In this document: positions 34,632 through 44,342 of the stretch, piece after piece
Position numbering within the stretch: position 1 is the stretch's first letter
How the letters are laid out: the number at the start of each line of letters is the position of its first letter
DNA from: JASLMY01 sp965226475
GTDB taxonomy: Bacteria; Pseudomonadota; Alphaproteobacteria; GCA-2731375
DNA length: 64,000 nt
Reading direction: 5' to 3'
NCBI GenBank assembly: GCA_965226475.1
Contig: CBDDDJ010000005.1
Coordinates: forward strand, 248,001-312,000
Position numbers and translations under genes: made by a program
The notes under the pieces: model-generated
What the model saw: the letters and a program-made list of their open reading frames with translations, nothing else
The model's database searches: none
What the model was told of the DNA's origin: nothing

Positions 34632-36314
34632 TCAATCCTCGAGCCGCAGGACGCGGATCTCCGTCACCGGTCGTTTCCCGCAGAACGATTTGACGACACG
34701 CCGGGCCGCGACCCGGGCCGCTTCCTCGATACGGTCGTCATGGCGCAGGGCGCCCCGTCCCAACCGTTCGATCGCGGTTTCGATCGCATGTTCAACCAAG
34801 CCGGGCAGGTCGCCATCCTTGCCGCAACCGGGCAGCCCCTGGAGGACGATGGCCGGGTCCGCCAACAGCTCGCCCTCGTTGTCCAGTACCAGGGTCGCGA
34901 CGATATTGCCGTTGAACATCAGGCGGCGGCGGTCGCGGACGGCGCCGTCCGCCTCCGAGACAAGCTGGCTGCCGTCCACCAGCAGGCGGCCGCTCTGGAC
35001 CTCGCCGACGATTTCGGGCGACGCGGGATCGAGCTTCAGGATCTGTCCGTTGCTGGCGACGACGGCATGCGGCACTTGCAGGTTTCGCGCCAGTCCGGCG
35101 TGCGCCCGCATATGGCGCATCTCGCCATGCACGGGCACGGCGATCCGGGGGCGGACCCATCGATACATCGCCGCCAGCTCCTCCCGGCAGGGGTGGCCAG
35201 AGACGTGGACGTCGGCGTCGTGCTCCGAGATGACCTCGATGCCCGCTTCCGCCAGTTGGTTGTGCATGCGGCCGATCGCCCGCTCGTTGCCGGGAATGAT
35301 GCGCGATGAGAACACGACCGTGTCGCCGGCTTCCAGCACGACCTCGGGGTGCGAGCCGGACGCGATCCTGGCCATCGCCCCCCTCGGTTCGCCCTGGCAG
35401 CCGGTGCAGAGGTAGAGAATCTTCTCGGGCGGCAAGTAGCCCCCTTCCCGATCGTCCAGTACGGGACCGAGATCGTCCATGTAACCGGTTTCGCGCGCGG
35501 CCTCTATCATCCGCCAAAGCGAACGGCCAACGACGATTAGGTGGCGGCCGTTGACCCGGGCAACCTCCGCCATCGTCTTGATGCGGGCGACGTTGGAAGC
35601 AAAGGTGGTGATCGCCACGCGGCCCTCGCGGCCCGCCACGAGATCGATCAGCCGTTCGCGCACCCCCGCCTCGGAGCCGGAGGTGCCCTCGACCAGCGCG
35701 TTAGTGGAATCGCAGACCATGGCGACGACGCCCTCGTCGCCGACGGCGCGGAATGTCGCCTCGTCGGTCGGGTCCATGACCAGGGGATCGGGGTCGAGTT
35801 TCCAGTCGCCGGTGTGCAGCACCGTACCCGCCGGCGTTCGGATGGCGAGTGCGTTCGGCTCCAGGATCGAGTGGGTGATGGCGAGGAAGGAGATCTCGAA
35901 AGGGGGGAGAGAGACCTCGCCGCCGAGCGGCACGATATGGACGGGAACCTCATCCTCCAGGTCGTGTTCGCGAAGCTTGCGGCGAAGCACGGTGGCGGTG
36001 AAAGGCGTGGCAAAGACCGGGCAGCGCAGGCGCGGCCAGAGAAAAGGAACGGCGCCCAGGTGATCCTCGTGCGCATGGGTCAGCACCAGGCCCAGGAGAT
36101 CGTCGCGCCGCTCGGCGATGAAGGACGGGTCCGGCGTGATCAGATCGATCCCGGGCGTCGTCTCGTCGGCGAAGGTGATGCCGAGGTCGACCATCAGCCA
36201 CTTGCCGGCATGACCGTAGAGATTCAAGTTCATGCCGATTTCGCCCGCCCCGCCCAATGGCAGAAACAGCAGATCGGACGGCGCCCACCCGTCGAACGCC
36301 GCGGCCTCAGTCAT
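34632..36314 (-). CDS. rnj: ribonuclease J
   Basis: RNase J is a metallo-beta-lactamase/beta-CASP nuclease with 5'-exonuclease and endonuclease action in rRNA and mRNA processing. The 560-residue product has HAHEDHLG (80-87), then GDWKLDPDP, the beta-CASP part (TTFASNVARIKTM, CTGCQGEPRGAMARIA), HVSGHPCREEL, and the C-terminal domain. The start MTEAAAFDGW at 36314 overlaps the coaX end by 8 bp; a longer frame into coaX was not used. The birA-coaX-rnj-mce order after nuoN is conserved in alphaproteobacteria. Confidence 0.95.
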   Translation of the reverse strand: MTEAAAFDGWAPSDLLFLPLGGAGEIGMNLNLYGHAGKWLMVDLGITFADETTPGIDLITPDPSFIAERRDDLLGLVLTHAHEDHLGAVPFLWPRLRCPVFATPFTATVLRRKLREHDLEDEVPVHIVPLGGEVSLPPFEISFLAITHSILEPNALAIRTPAGTVLHTGDWKLDPDPLVMDPTDEATFRAVGDEGVVAMVCDSTNALVEGTSGSEAGVRERLIDLVAGREGRVAITTFASNVARIKTMAEVARVNGRHLIVVGRSLWRMIEAARETGYMDDLGPVLDDREGGYLPPEKILYLCTGCQGEPRGAMARIASGSHPEVVLEAGDTVVFSSRIIPGNERAIGRMHNQLAEAGIEVISEHDADVHVSGHPCREELAAMYRWVRPRIAVPVHGEMRHMRAHAGLARNLQVPHAVVASNGQILKLDPASPEIVGEVQSGRLLVDGSQLVSEADGAVRDRRRLMFNGNIVATLVLDNEGELLADPAIVLQGLPGCGKDGDLPGLVEHAIETAIERLGRGALRHDDRIEEAARVAARRVVKSFCGKRPVTEIRVLRLED

Positions 36315-37827
36315 GGGTGCTCCGACGGTAGATCTCCACCAGGCCCCGCATGGTGATGTCGGCGGCGACATGTTCGAAAACCTCGGTCACGCCTTCGAAC
36401 AATGGTGCCAAGCCTCCGGTCGAGACCACGCCCATCGGTTCGCCGAATTCGACCTTGACCCGGGAGACGATGCCCTCGATCAACCCGACATAGCCCCAGA
36501 AGACACCCGAGTGCATACAGTCGACCGTGTTGGTACCGATCACCTGGTCGGGCTTCTCGACCACGACGCGCGGCAACAGGGCGGTCGCGTTATGGAGCGC
36601 TTCCAGACTGAGGTTCACTCCGGGGGCGATGACGCCGCCGCGATAGTTGCCCGCCTCGTCCACGACGTCGAAGGTAGTCGCGGTGCCGAAGTCGACGACG
36701 ATCATGGCTTGCTTGGGAAACAGCACGCCGGCACCGACCGTATTGGCGATGCGGTCGGCACCGACCGGGGGTGTGGCACGGACTTCGATGCCGAGCTCGC
36801 AGCCTTCCTCGCCGATGACGATGGGCTCGCAATTGAGGTAGCGGGTGCAAAGCCGGCGGATATTGAACAGGGCCTGGGGTACCGCCGTCGCGATGATCGC
36901 GCCGTCGATCGACGCGGGCTCGATCCCTTCCATGGCCATGAGCTGGTGCAGCCAGACCGCATGCTCGTCACCGGTACGGTGGGCCGAGGTGCGCTGGCGC
37001 CACTCGCCGACCGCTCGCTCGCCGTCATAGACGGAGAACTTGGTGTTGGTATTGTTGGCGTTAATCGCGAGCAGCATCGGACCTCTTGCTTCCTCGAAAT
37101 GGACTTCGCCCGCGGTAATGCGTCGTGGCGCGCCGCACGGCGGAATCAGAACCAGCGCGCCCGTCCCGTCCAGGTCACCAAAGACGCCAGGAATCTCGGC
37201 GCCGCCGAACCGCGCGACGATAGGCTGCCCGACGCCCCGCGCGCGCGCCAGCCAAGCCTCGCGGATCGGTGCAAAACCTTCCCGCCGCCAGCGTTCATAC
37301 CAAAGCAACAGGCCCGACGCCATGTCGACCAGGACGGTGTCCGGCGTCGCGCCGCTCTTGCCGAGCGCATGCAGCGAGGTGGTCCGTCGTTCGACCAGAT
37401 CGGGGTGGTGGCGGATATTGATTCCGATGCCGACGACGAGCGCCATCTCCTCCCCGCGCGGCACCGTCTCCAGCAGAATGCCGGAGATCTTGGCGCCCCC
37501 GACATGGACATCGTTGGGCCAGATCAGTTGCGCGTCGGCCGCATCGAGCCAGCGGTCGAGGGCGCCGATCACCGCCAGGGCGGCGACAAAAGAGAGTAAT
37601 GCCGCCTCCATCGGCGGGCATTTGGGCAGCAGCAGGAAGGAGGCATAGAGGTTCCCTTCGGGCGAATGCCAGTCGCGGCCGCGCCGTCCCCGCCCACCGG
37701 ATTGCCGCCGGGCGGTCACCAGGGTGCCTTCCGGCGCGCCCGCCTCGGCCAGGCGGCGTGCCTCGTCGTTCGTGCTGACGAGGGCATCGTGCGCGTGGTG
37801 GCGAAAGAAGTCGGGAAGCCCGGTCAT
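36307..37827 (-). CDS. birA-coaX: fused biotin-protein ligase and type III pantothenate kinase
   Basis: One uninterrupted frame of 506 residues joins two enzymes normally encoded by adjacent genes. Residues 1-248 are biotin-protein ligase without the DNA-binding domain: GRGRRGR (45-51), WPNDV (103-107), GAKISGILLE, GIGINI. From M251 a complete type III pantothenate kinase follows: LLAINANNTNTKFSVYDG, GADRIAN (355-361), VVDFGTATTFD (377-386) and GGLAPLF. No stop lies between them. The ATG at 37077 still has AAGAGG five bases upstream, so separate CoaX synthesis by internal initiation is possible as well. The ligase attaches biotin to carboxylase carrier proteins; the kinase starts coenzyme A synthesis. 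Fusions of BirA with CoaX are known in some betaproteobacteria. Confidence 0.9.
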   Translation of the reverse strand: MTGLPDFFRHHAHDALVSTNDEARRLAEAGAPEGTLVTARRQSGGRGRRGRDWHSPEGNLYASFLLLPKCPPMEAALLSFVAALAVIGALDRWLDAADAQLIWPNDVHVGGAKISGILLETVPRGEEMALVVGIGINIRHHPDLVERRTTSLHALGKSGATPDTVLVDMASGLLLWYERWRREGFAPIREAWLARARGVGQPIVARFGGAEIPGVFGDLDGTGALVLIPPCGAPRRITAGEVHFEEARGPMLLAINANNTNTKFSVYDGERAVGEWRQRTSAHRTGDEHAVWLHQLMAMEGIEPASIDGAIIATAVPQALFNIRRLCTRYLNCEPIVIGEEGCELGIEVRATPPVGADRIANTVGAGVLFPKQAMIVVDFGTATTFDVVDEAGNYRGGVIAPGVNLSLEALHNATALLPRVVVEKPDQVIGTNTVDCMHSGVFWGYVGLIEGIVSRVKVEFGEPMGVVSTGGLAPLFEGVTEVFEHVAADITMRGLVEIYRRSTHD

Positions 37828-37846
37828 CCGGGACGCGAGCGCCCGA

Positions 37847-39292
37847 TCAAGGCATCAGCGCGGCGGCGGCGGCCTGGGCGCCTTCCAGGAGCGGCGCCGG
37901 ATAGACGACGAACAAGACGATGAAGAGGCTGGACACCGTCAGAATTACCTTCATTTCCGGGCCGATCGGTTTCAAGAACGGTTCCGCCGGGTCGTCGAAA
38001 TACATGATTTTGATGATCCGCAAGTAATAGACAGCGGCCACGACGCTCGACAGCACGCCGACGATTGCCAGCAGGTAGAGTTCCGCCTGAACCGCCGCCA
38101 TGAAGACGTAGAACTTGCCGAAGAATCCGGCTGCCGGGGGTACGCCCGCCATCGAAAACATGAAGATCATCAGTGCCAGCGCCATCGGCCGGTCGTTGCG
38201 ATCGAGGCCCGCGAGGTCGTTGATTCCCTCCACCATGCCATCGCGCCGGCGCATGCAGAGGATGCAGGCGAACGTGCCGACATTCATGAACAGGTAGATC
38301 GCCATGTAGACCAATGTCGCGCGCACCCCGTCCGCCGTGCCGGCGGCGAGGCCCATGAGCGCGAAGCCGATATGGCCGATCGAGCTGTAGGCCATCAGCC
38401 GCTTGATGTTGGTCTGCCAGATCGCGGCAAAGGCGCCGAGCACCATCGACAGCAGCGAGATGAAGACAACGATCTGCTGCCAGTCCGCCGTCGCCTCGGC
38501 GAAAGGGACGACCATGGCGCGGATGAACAATACGATCGCGGCGATCTTCGGCGCCACGGCGAAAAAGGCGGTGATCGGCGTCGGCGCCCCCTCGTAGACG
38601 TCCGGCGTCCACATGTGGAAGGGCACGGCGGAGACCTTGAAGGCGAGGCCGGCGGTGAGGAAGGCAATCCCGACGATGAGGCCAACCGAGGCGCCGCCCG
38701 TCGCGCTCACGTGGACCGCGATCGCCTGAAAGTTGGTGCTGCCGGAGAAACCGTAGATCATCGAGCAGCCGTAGAGCAGCATGCCGGAGGAGAGCGCGCC
38801 GAGGACAAAATACTTGAGGCCGGCCTCGCTCGAGCGGTGAGAATCGCGCTTGATGGCGGCGACGACGTAGAGCGAGAGACTCTGGATTTCGAGCCCCATG
38901 TAAAGCGAGATCAGGTCGTTGGCCGAGACCATCATCATCATGCCGAGAGTCGCCAACAGGATCAGGATGGGGAACTCGAAGCGCTCCATCCGCTCGTTGC
39001 GGATATAGGACATCGACATGATCAGGCCGACCGCCGCGGCCAGCAGGATCAACAGCTTGGCGAAGTTGGAAAAATCGTCGACGACGAAGCCGCCGGAAAA
39101 GGTGACGATCCGCTCTTCTGGCATGGTCCAGACGAGAACGAAGGCGATCGCCATCGCCGCCACGGCGAGCCAGGCAACGAGCCTGGTGGCGCCGTCGCCC
39201 CGGAAGACGCCGAGCATCAACAGGCCCATGGCGGAGACCGCCAGGAAGATTTCCGGCGTCGCGGCGGCGTAGAGGTGGGTCTCGGGTGCCAT
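37847..39292 (-). CDS. nuoN: NADH-quinone oxidoreductase subunit N
   Basis: NuoN is one of the three antiporter-like proton-pumping membrane subunits of complex I. The 481-residue protein has about 14 predicted helices and the family core FPILILLATLGMMMMVSANDLISLYMGLEIQSLSLYV, with the transmembrane Glu in GLEIQSLS and Lys in VSAVPFHMWTPDVYEGAP and LMAYSSIGHIG. Length is normal. It is the last nuo gene, 10 bp after nuoM, and is followed 19 bp later by birA-coaX. Confidence 0.97.
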   Translation of the reverse strand: MAPETHLYAAATPEIFLAVSAMGLLMLGVFRGDGATRLVAWLAVAAMAIAFVLVWTMPEERIVTFSGGFVVDDFSNFAKLLILLAAAVGLIMSMSYIRNERMERFEFPILILLATLGMMMMVSANDLISLYMGLEIQSLSLYVVAAIKRDSHRSSEAGLKYFVLGALSSGMLLYGCSMIYGFSGSTNFQAIAVHVSATGGASVGLIVGIAFLTAGLAFKVSAVPFHMWTPDVYEGAPTPITAFFAVAPKIAAIVLFIRAMVVPFAEATADWQQIVVFISLLSMVLGAFAAIWQTNIKRLMAYSSIGHIGFALMGLAAGTADGVRATLVYMAIYLFMNVGTFACILCMRRRDGMVEGINDLAGLDRNDRPMALALMIFMFSMAGVPPAAGFFGKFYVFMAAVQAELYLLAIVGVLSSVVAAVYYLRIIKIMYFDDPAEPFLKPIGPEMKVILTVSSLFIVLFVVYPAPLLEGAQAAAAALMP

Positions 39293-39302
39293 GGCGCGCC
39301 TT

Positions 39303-40835
39303 CTAATTCGCCGCCAGCCGGGTCGCCGTCTCGCCGGCGAGTTCGGCCGCCTTCAGCGCGCCCTCGTAGTGCTCCAACAGGTTGGCGACCGAGACGTGCA
39401 TCACATCGAGGAAGGGTGCCGGATAGACGCCCATGAAGATGGCGATCACCACTAGCGGCGCGAAGATCACCACCTCGCGCGGGCCGAGATCCAGAATTGC
39501 CTTCAGGTTTTCCTTCTCCAGCGTGCCAAAAATGACCCGGCGGTAGAGCCAGAGCATGTAAGCCGCCCCGAGGATCATGCCGATCGAGGTCAGCGCCGCA
39601 ACCCAGGTGGAGGCCTGGAACGCGCCCACGAGGACAAGGAACTCGCCGACAAAGCCGCTGGTCCCCGGCAAGCCGATGGAGGCCAGCATGAAGACGCCAA
39701 AAACGAAGGCGTATTTCGGCATCCGGTTCACCAGGCCGCCATAGTCGTCGATCATGCGGCTGTGGATGCGGTCGTAGACGACGCCCACGCACAGGAACAA
39801 GGCGGCCGAGACGATGCCATGGCTCAGCATTTGCACAATGCCGCCCTCGAGCCCCTGGGTCGTGAAGCTGAAGATTCCCACCGTGACGAAGCCCATGTGC
39901 GCGACGGAGGAATAGGCGATCAGCTTCTTCATGTCCTCCTGCATCAACGCCACCAGCGAGGTGTAGATCACCGCGACGATCGATAGCGCGAAGACCAGGG
40001 GGATGAAATATTCGCTGGCGAGCGGCAGCATCGGGATCGAAAAGCGAAGCAGGCCATAGCCGCCCATCTTCAACAATACGCCGGCCAAGACCACGGATCC
40101 GGCGGTCGGCGCCTCCACATGGGCGTCGGGCAGCCAGGTGTGCACCGGCCACATCGGCAGCTTCACCGCGAAGGAGGCGAAGAAGGCGAGCCACAGCCAT
40201 GTCTGCGCCTCGGCGGCGAACTCGTGCTCCATCAAGGTCGGAACGTCGGTGGTGCCGACGGTGATATACATGTAGGCGAGCGCCAGCAGCAGCAGCATCG
40301 AGCCCAGGAGCGTATAGAGGAAGAACTTGAAGGTGGAGTAGATCCGCCTCGGCCCGCCCCAAATGCCGATGATCAGGAACATCGGAATGAGGCCGCCCTC
40401 GAAGAACAGGTAGAACAGGACGAAGTCCAGACTGGCGAAGACGCCGTTCATCATCGTCTCGAGGACGAGGAAGGCGATCATGAATTCCGGTACCCGGGTC
40501 CGAATCGTGTCCCAGCTGGCGAGGATGCAGATCGGCGTCAGCAGCGCGCTCAGTACGATGAACAGCATTGAAATGCCGTCGATGCCGAGGCGATAACTGA
40601 TGCCGGGCGCCAGCCATTCGTGGCGTTCTTCGAACTGGAAGGCGGCGGTCGAATTGTCGAAGTTGGCCCAGATCAGCAGCGAGACGAGGAACGTGCCGCA
40701 AGAGGCCAGCAAGGCCGCGTTGCGACTGTTGCGGTCGGCGATTTCCTGGTCCTTGGACTGGCAGGCGACCATGATGAAGAGGACGCCCGCCAGAGGCAGG
40801 AAGACGACGATGGAGAGGAGTGGCCAGCTGGACAT
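39303..40835 (-). CDS. nuoM: NADH-quinone oxidoreductase subunit M
   Basis: The 510-residue antiporter-like subunit starts SSWPLLSIVVFLPLAGVLFI and has the proton-channel residues in LFYLFFEGGLIPMF, VKLPMWPVHTWLPDAHVEAPTAGSVVLAGVLLKMGGYG and KLIAYSSVAHMGF. The start at 40835 is 5 bp after nuoL; the open frame extending upstream overlaps nuoL and was rejected. Around 14 membrane helices. Complete. Confidence 0.97.
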   Translation of the reverse strand: MSSWPLLSIVVFLPLAGVLFIMVACQSKDQEIADRNSRNAALLASCGTFLVSLLIWANFDNSTAAFQFEERHEWLAPGISYRLGIDGISMLFIVLSALLTPICILASWDTIRTRVPEFMIAFLVLETMMNGVFASLDFVLFYLFFEGGLIPMFLIIGIWGGPRRIYSTFKFFLYTLLGSMLLLLALAYMYITVGTTDVPTLMEHEFAAEAQTWLWLAFFASFAVKLPMWPVHTWLPDAHVEAPTAGSVVLAGVLLKMGGYGLLRFSIPMLPLASEYFIPLVFALSIVAVIYTSLVALMQEDMKKLIAYSSVAHMGFVTVGIFSFTTQGLEGGIVQMLSHGIVSAALFLCVGVVYDRIHSRMIDDYGGLVNRMPKYAFVFGVFMLASIGLPGTSGFVGEFLVLVGAFQASTWVAALTSIGMILGAAYMLWLYRRVIFGTLEKENLKAILDLGPREVVIFAPLVVIAIFMGVYPAPFLDVMHVSVANLLEHYEGALKAAELAGETATRLAAN

Positions 40836-40840
40836 CGGGC

Positions 40841-42775
40841 TCAACCTCCCCAGGCCGTCAGGAAGTACCAGGTGACGAAGCTCGCGACGCCGAGCAGCAT
40901 GGCGAAGGCATAGTGGTAGACGAAGCCCGATTGCAGCGCCGCCGCGCGCCGGGCCAGTCTGACCACCGTCGCCGAGATTCCGTCGGGTCCGAGACCGTCG
41001 ATGATACGCCCGTCGCCGATCTTCCAGAGCTTGAGGCCCAGCCACTTCGACGAGCGGACCAGCAGCAGGTCGAACGCCTCGTCGAAATACCACTTGTTCA
41101 GCAGGAAGAGGTAGGCCTCCCGGTTGAAGTTTGTGAATCGTTCCGGAATGCCGCGGGTCCAGAGATAGACGAAAGCCGCGCCGAGAATGCCGGCGAACGC
41201 GGCGACCAGAGGCAGCGCCTTGACCCAGGAGGGCACGTGATGGGCCGCCTGGACGATGTTGGGCTCGCCCAGCATCAGGATCGACTTGCCCCAGAACTCC
41301 AAATGGCCGTCGCCGACGAAGAAGTAGCTGAAGGCCATGCCGGCGCCGACGGCGCCAATTGCCAGAATTACCAGCGGGATCAGGATCACCGGCGGGCTTT
41401 CGTGGGCGTGGTCCATCGCCTCCTTCTCGGCCCGGGGCTCGCCATGGAAGGTCATGAACATCAACCGGCAGGAGTAGAAGGCGGTCATCAGCGCGGCGGC
41501 GATACCCAGATAATAGGCGAACTCACCGGCGCCCGTGGCCTTGGCGAAGGCGCTCTCCAGGATCATGTCCTTGGAATAGTAGCCGGCGAAGAGCGGGATG
41601 CCGGCGAGCGAGACGGTGCCCATCCACATGGTCCAGTAGGTCCAGGGCATGATTTTGCGCAGGCCGCCCATCTTTCGCATGTCCTGCTCGTCGCCGAGCG
41701 CGTGGATCACCGAGCCCGAGCCCAGGAACAGTAGCGCCTTGAAGAAGGCATGGGTGAAGAGGTGGAAGATCGCCGCGGGATAGGCGCCGACGCCGCAGGC
41801 GAAGAACATGTATCCGAGCTGGCTGCACGTGCTGTAGGCGACGACCCGCTTGATGTCGTTCTGCACCAGGCCGATGGTCGCGGCGAAGAAGGCCGTGAAG
41901 GCGCCGATCACGGTGACGATCACGAGCGCGGTGGTCGAGAACTCGAACATCGGCGACGTGCGCGCGACCATGAAGACACCCGCCGTCACCATGGTCGCGG
42001 CGTGGATGAGGGCGCTTACCGGCGTCGGGGCCTCCATCGCGTCCGGCAGCCAGGTATGGAGCGGCACCTGCGCCGACTTGCCCATCGCGCCGATGAAGAG
42101 CAGGACACAGATCATCGTCATCACGTCGAGCTCGAAGCCTAGGAAATCGAGCGTCTTGCCCTGCTGTTCGGACGAGGCGGCGAAGACGGTGTCGAAATCG
42201 ACCGAGCCGAAGACCATGAATATGGCCATGATGCCGAGGGCGAAGCCGAAATCGCCGATCCGGTTGACCAGGAAGGCCTTGATGGCGGCGGCGTTGGCCG
42301 AGGGCCGCTCGTACCAGAAGCCGATCAGCAGATAGGAGGCCAGGCCCACGCCCTCCCAGCCCATGAACAGCTGAAGGAAATTATCGGCCGTCACCAGCAT
42401 CAGCATGGCGAAGGTGAAGAGCGACAAATAGCTCATGAAGCGCGGGATGTGGGGATCGTGGTTCATGTATCCGACGGAATAGATATGGACGAGCGCCGAG
42501 ATGACGTTCACCACCACCAGCATCACCGCCGTCAGCTGATCGACCCGGATCGCCCAGTCGACCTCGAAGGTTCCGCTGTCGATCCATGTGAAGATTTCCA
42601 CCTTGGCGACGTTGCCCTGAATCGCCACGTCCCAGAAGGCGAAGATCGAGAGCAGTGCCGCCAGACCCACGGCGCCGCAAGTCACCCATTGGGCGCCCCG
42701 GTCGCCGATGGCGCGGCCGCCGAAGCCGGCCACCACCGAGGCCAGGAGCGGCAGGAAGACGATGAGGAGATACAT
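40841..42775 (-). CDS. nuoL: NADH-quinone oxidoreductase subunit L
   Basis: The 644-residue distal antiporter-like subunit has LFMGWEGVGLASYLLIGFWY, MGKSAQVPLHTWLPDAMEAPTPVSALIHAATMVTAGVF (key Lys in GKSAQ), KRVVAYSTCSQLGYMFFACGVG, and a long C-terminal part with the amphipathic lateral helix and final TM anchor. Length is normal. ATG 42775 follows nuoK by 8 bp. Confidence 0.97.
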   Translation of the reverse strand: MYLLIVFLPLLASVVAGFGGRAIGDRGAQWVTCGAVGLAALLSIFAFWDVAIQGNVAKVEIFTWIDSGTFEVDWAIRVDQLTAVMLVVVNVISALVHIYSVGYMNHDPHIPRFMSYLSLFTFAMLMLVTADNFLQLFMGWEGVGLASYLLIGFWYERPSANAAAIKAFLVNRIGDFGFALGIMAIFMVFGSVDFDTVFAASSEQQGKTLDFLGFELDVMTMICVLLFIGAMGKSAQVPLHTWLPDAMEAPTPVSALIHAATMVTAGVFMVARTSPMFEFSTTALVIVTVIGAFTAFFAATIGLVQNDIKRVVAYSTCSQLGYMFFACGVGAYPAAIFHLFTHAFFKALLFLGSGSVIHALGDEQDMRKMGGLRKIMPWTYWTMWMGTVSLAGIPLFAGYYSKDMILESAFAKATGAGEFAYYLGIAAALMTAFYSCRLMFMTFHGEPRAEKEAMDHAHESPPVILIPLVILAIGAVGAGMAFSYFFVGDGHLEFWGKSILMLGEPNIVQAAHHVPSWVKALPLVAAFAGILGAAFVYLWTRGIPERFTNFNREAYLFLLNKWYFDEAFDLLLVRSSKWLGLKLWKIGDGRIIDGLGPDGISATVVRLARRAAALQSGFVYHYAFAMLLGVASFVTWYFLTAWGG

Positions 42776-42783
42776 GACCGCCC

Positions 42784-43107
42784 TCAGCCCTTCATCAGGT
42801 TGATGTCCTCGACCTCGATCGAGCCGCGATTGCGGAAGTAAACCACCAGGATCGCCAAGCCGATCGCCGCCTCGCCCGCCGCCACGGTCAGCACGAACAT
42901 GGCGAAAACCTGGCCGACGAGATCGCCCATGTGGGTCGAAAAGGCGACGAAGTTGATGTTGACCGCGAGTAGCATCAGCTCGATCGACATCAGAATGATG
43001 ATGACGTTCTTGCGATTGAGGAAGATGCCGAAGATCCCAAGCGTGAACAGGATCGCCGCGACGGTCAGATAGTGGCCGAGGCCGATGTCGAAGAAGGCCA
43101 TGCTCAT
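42784..43107 (-). CDS. nuoK: NADH-quinone oxidoreductase subunit K
   Basis: This 107-residue three-helix subunit has the conserved membrane glutamates in MSIELMLLAVNINFVAF and AAGEAAIGLAILV. An internal ATG at codon 3 (MAFFDIGLGHYLTVA) is the more usual start for the family. It lies 4 bp after nuoJ. Complete. Confidence 0.96.
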   Translation of the reverse strand: MSMAFFDIGLGHYLTVAAILFTLGIFGIFLNRKNVIIILMSIELMLLAVNINFVAFSTHMGDLVGQVFAMFVLTVAAGEAAIGLAILVVYFRNRGSIEVEDINLMKG

Positions 43108-43111
43108 CGTC

Positions 43112-43729
43112 TCAGACCCCCTGCCCCGGCTGGACCTTTTTGAGTTCGACCGAAGCTTCGCGCGGGCGCGACACCTGGGCGGCGATCGACTGCTTGCGCA
43201 CGCCCACCCGCCGACGGAGCGTCAGCACGATCGCCCCCACCATGGCGATCAACAACAGCATGCCAGCCGCCTGGAAGACGTAGACATATTGGGTGTAGAT
43301 CACCTGGCCGAGTGCCTTGGTGTTGGAAACCTGGTCCGCCGCCGGAATCGGCACGCCGGACTTGCCCGCGCTCACCTCCGGGCCGCCGATGGCGGTGCCG
43401 AGGATCAGCACCAGCTCCACCAGCATCACCAAGCCTATGACGCCGCCGACAGGCAAATACTGCAAGAAACCTTCACGCAACTGCACGAAATCGACGTCCA
43501 GCATCATGACGACGAAGAGGAACAGCACCGCGACGGCACCGACATAGACGACGATCAGGATCATCGCCAGGAACTCCGCCCCCATCAAGACGAACAGACC
43601 GGCGGCGGTGAAGAAGGTCAGGATCAGGAACAGGACCGAGTGCACCGGGTTGCGGGCCGAGATCACCATGAATCCGGCGGCGACGGCCACGGCGGCGAGC
43701 GCATAGAAGGTAATGCCGGCGATGATCAT
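43112..43729 (-). CDS. nuoJ: NADH-quinone oxidoreductase subunit J
   Basis: This 205-residue, five-helix membrane subunit has the characteristic ARNPVHSVLFLILTFFTAAGLFVLMGAEFLAMILIVVYVGAVAVLFLFVVMML with the pi-bulge helix of TM3. The C-terminal tail is basic and soluble. The gene is 79 bp after nuoI, the widest gap inside the operon; nothing notable lies there. Confidence 0.96.
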   Translation of the reverse strand: MIIAGITFYALAAVAVAAGFMVISARNPVHSVLFLILTFFTAAGLFVLMGAEFLAMILIVVYVGAVAVLFLFVVMMLDVDFVQLREGFLQYLPVGGVIGLVMLVELVLILGTAIGGPEVSAGKSGVPIPAADQVSNTKALGQVIYTQYVYVFQAAGMLLLIAMVGAIVLTLRRRVGVRKQSIAAQVSRPREASVELKKVQPGQGV

Positions 43730-43808
43730 GCGCGACTCCCTTCCACTCTCGCCCGGGCCCGGACCCTGGCTATCCGCTTCATCCTCACCTTTCCCCTCGC
43801 CTTGGCGG

Positions 43809-44303
43809 TCACCGGTAGGGTGCGTCCAGGGCGATATTCTGGCCGATCTCGTTTTCCCACCGCTCCCCGTTCCGAAGCAGGCGCTCCTTGTCGTAGAACA
43901 GCTCTTCCCGGGTTTCCGTGGCGAACTCGAAATTCGGCCCCTCGACGATCGCGTCCACTGGGCAGGCCTCCTCGCAGAAGCCGCAGTAGATGCATTTCGT
44001 CATGTCGATGTCGTAGCGGGTCGTCCGCCGGCTGCCGTCGTCGCGTGGCTCCGCTTCGATGGTGATCGCCTGCGCTGGGCAGATCGCCTCGCAGAGCTTG
44101 CAAGCGATGCAGCGCTCTTCCCCGTTGGGATAGCGCCGAAGCGCGTGTTCGCCCCGGAACCGCGGGCTCAAGGGCCCTTTCTCATAAGGGTAGTTCACCG
44201 TCGCGCGCTTGCGGAACATGTAGCGGAAGGTGAGACCCATGCCCTTCAGGATCTCACCCAGGAGCAGCGCCTTGGTACCTTGGTTGATCAGGCTCATGAA
44301 CAT
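43809..44303 (-). CDS. nuoI: NADH-quinone oxidoreductase subunit I
   Basis: The 164-residue peripheral subunit carries two tetranuclear clusters (N6a and N6b): C65, C68, C71 and C75 in CIACKLCEAICP, and C104, C107, C110 and C114 in CIYCGFCEEACP. It connects the NADH side to NuoB. Complete, 39 bp after nuoH. Confidence 0.97.
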   Translation of the reverse strand: MFMSLINQGTKALLLGEILKGMGLTFRYMFRKRATVNYPYEKGPLSPRFRGEHALRRYPNGEERCIACKLCEAICPAQAITIEAEPRDDGSRRTTRYDIDMTKCIYCGFCEEACPVDAIVEGPNFEFATETREELFYDKERLLRNGERWENEIGQNIALDAPYR

Positions 44304-44342
44304 GCCTCCCGTGGCGCGTGAGTTGGAACGAATTGCGTGTCC

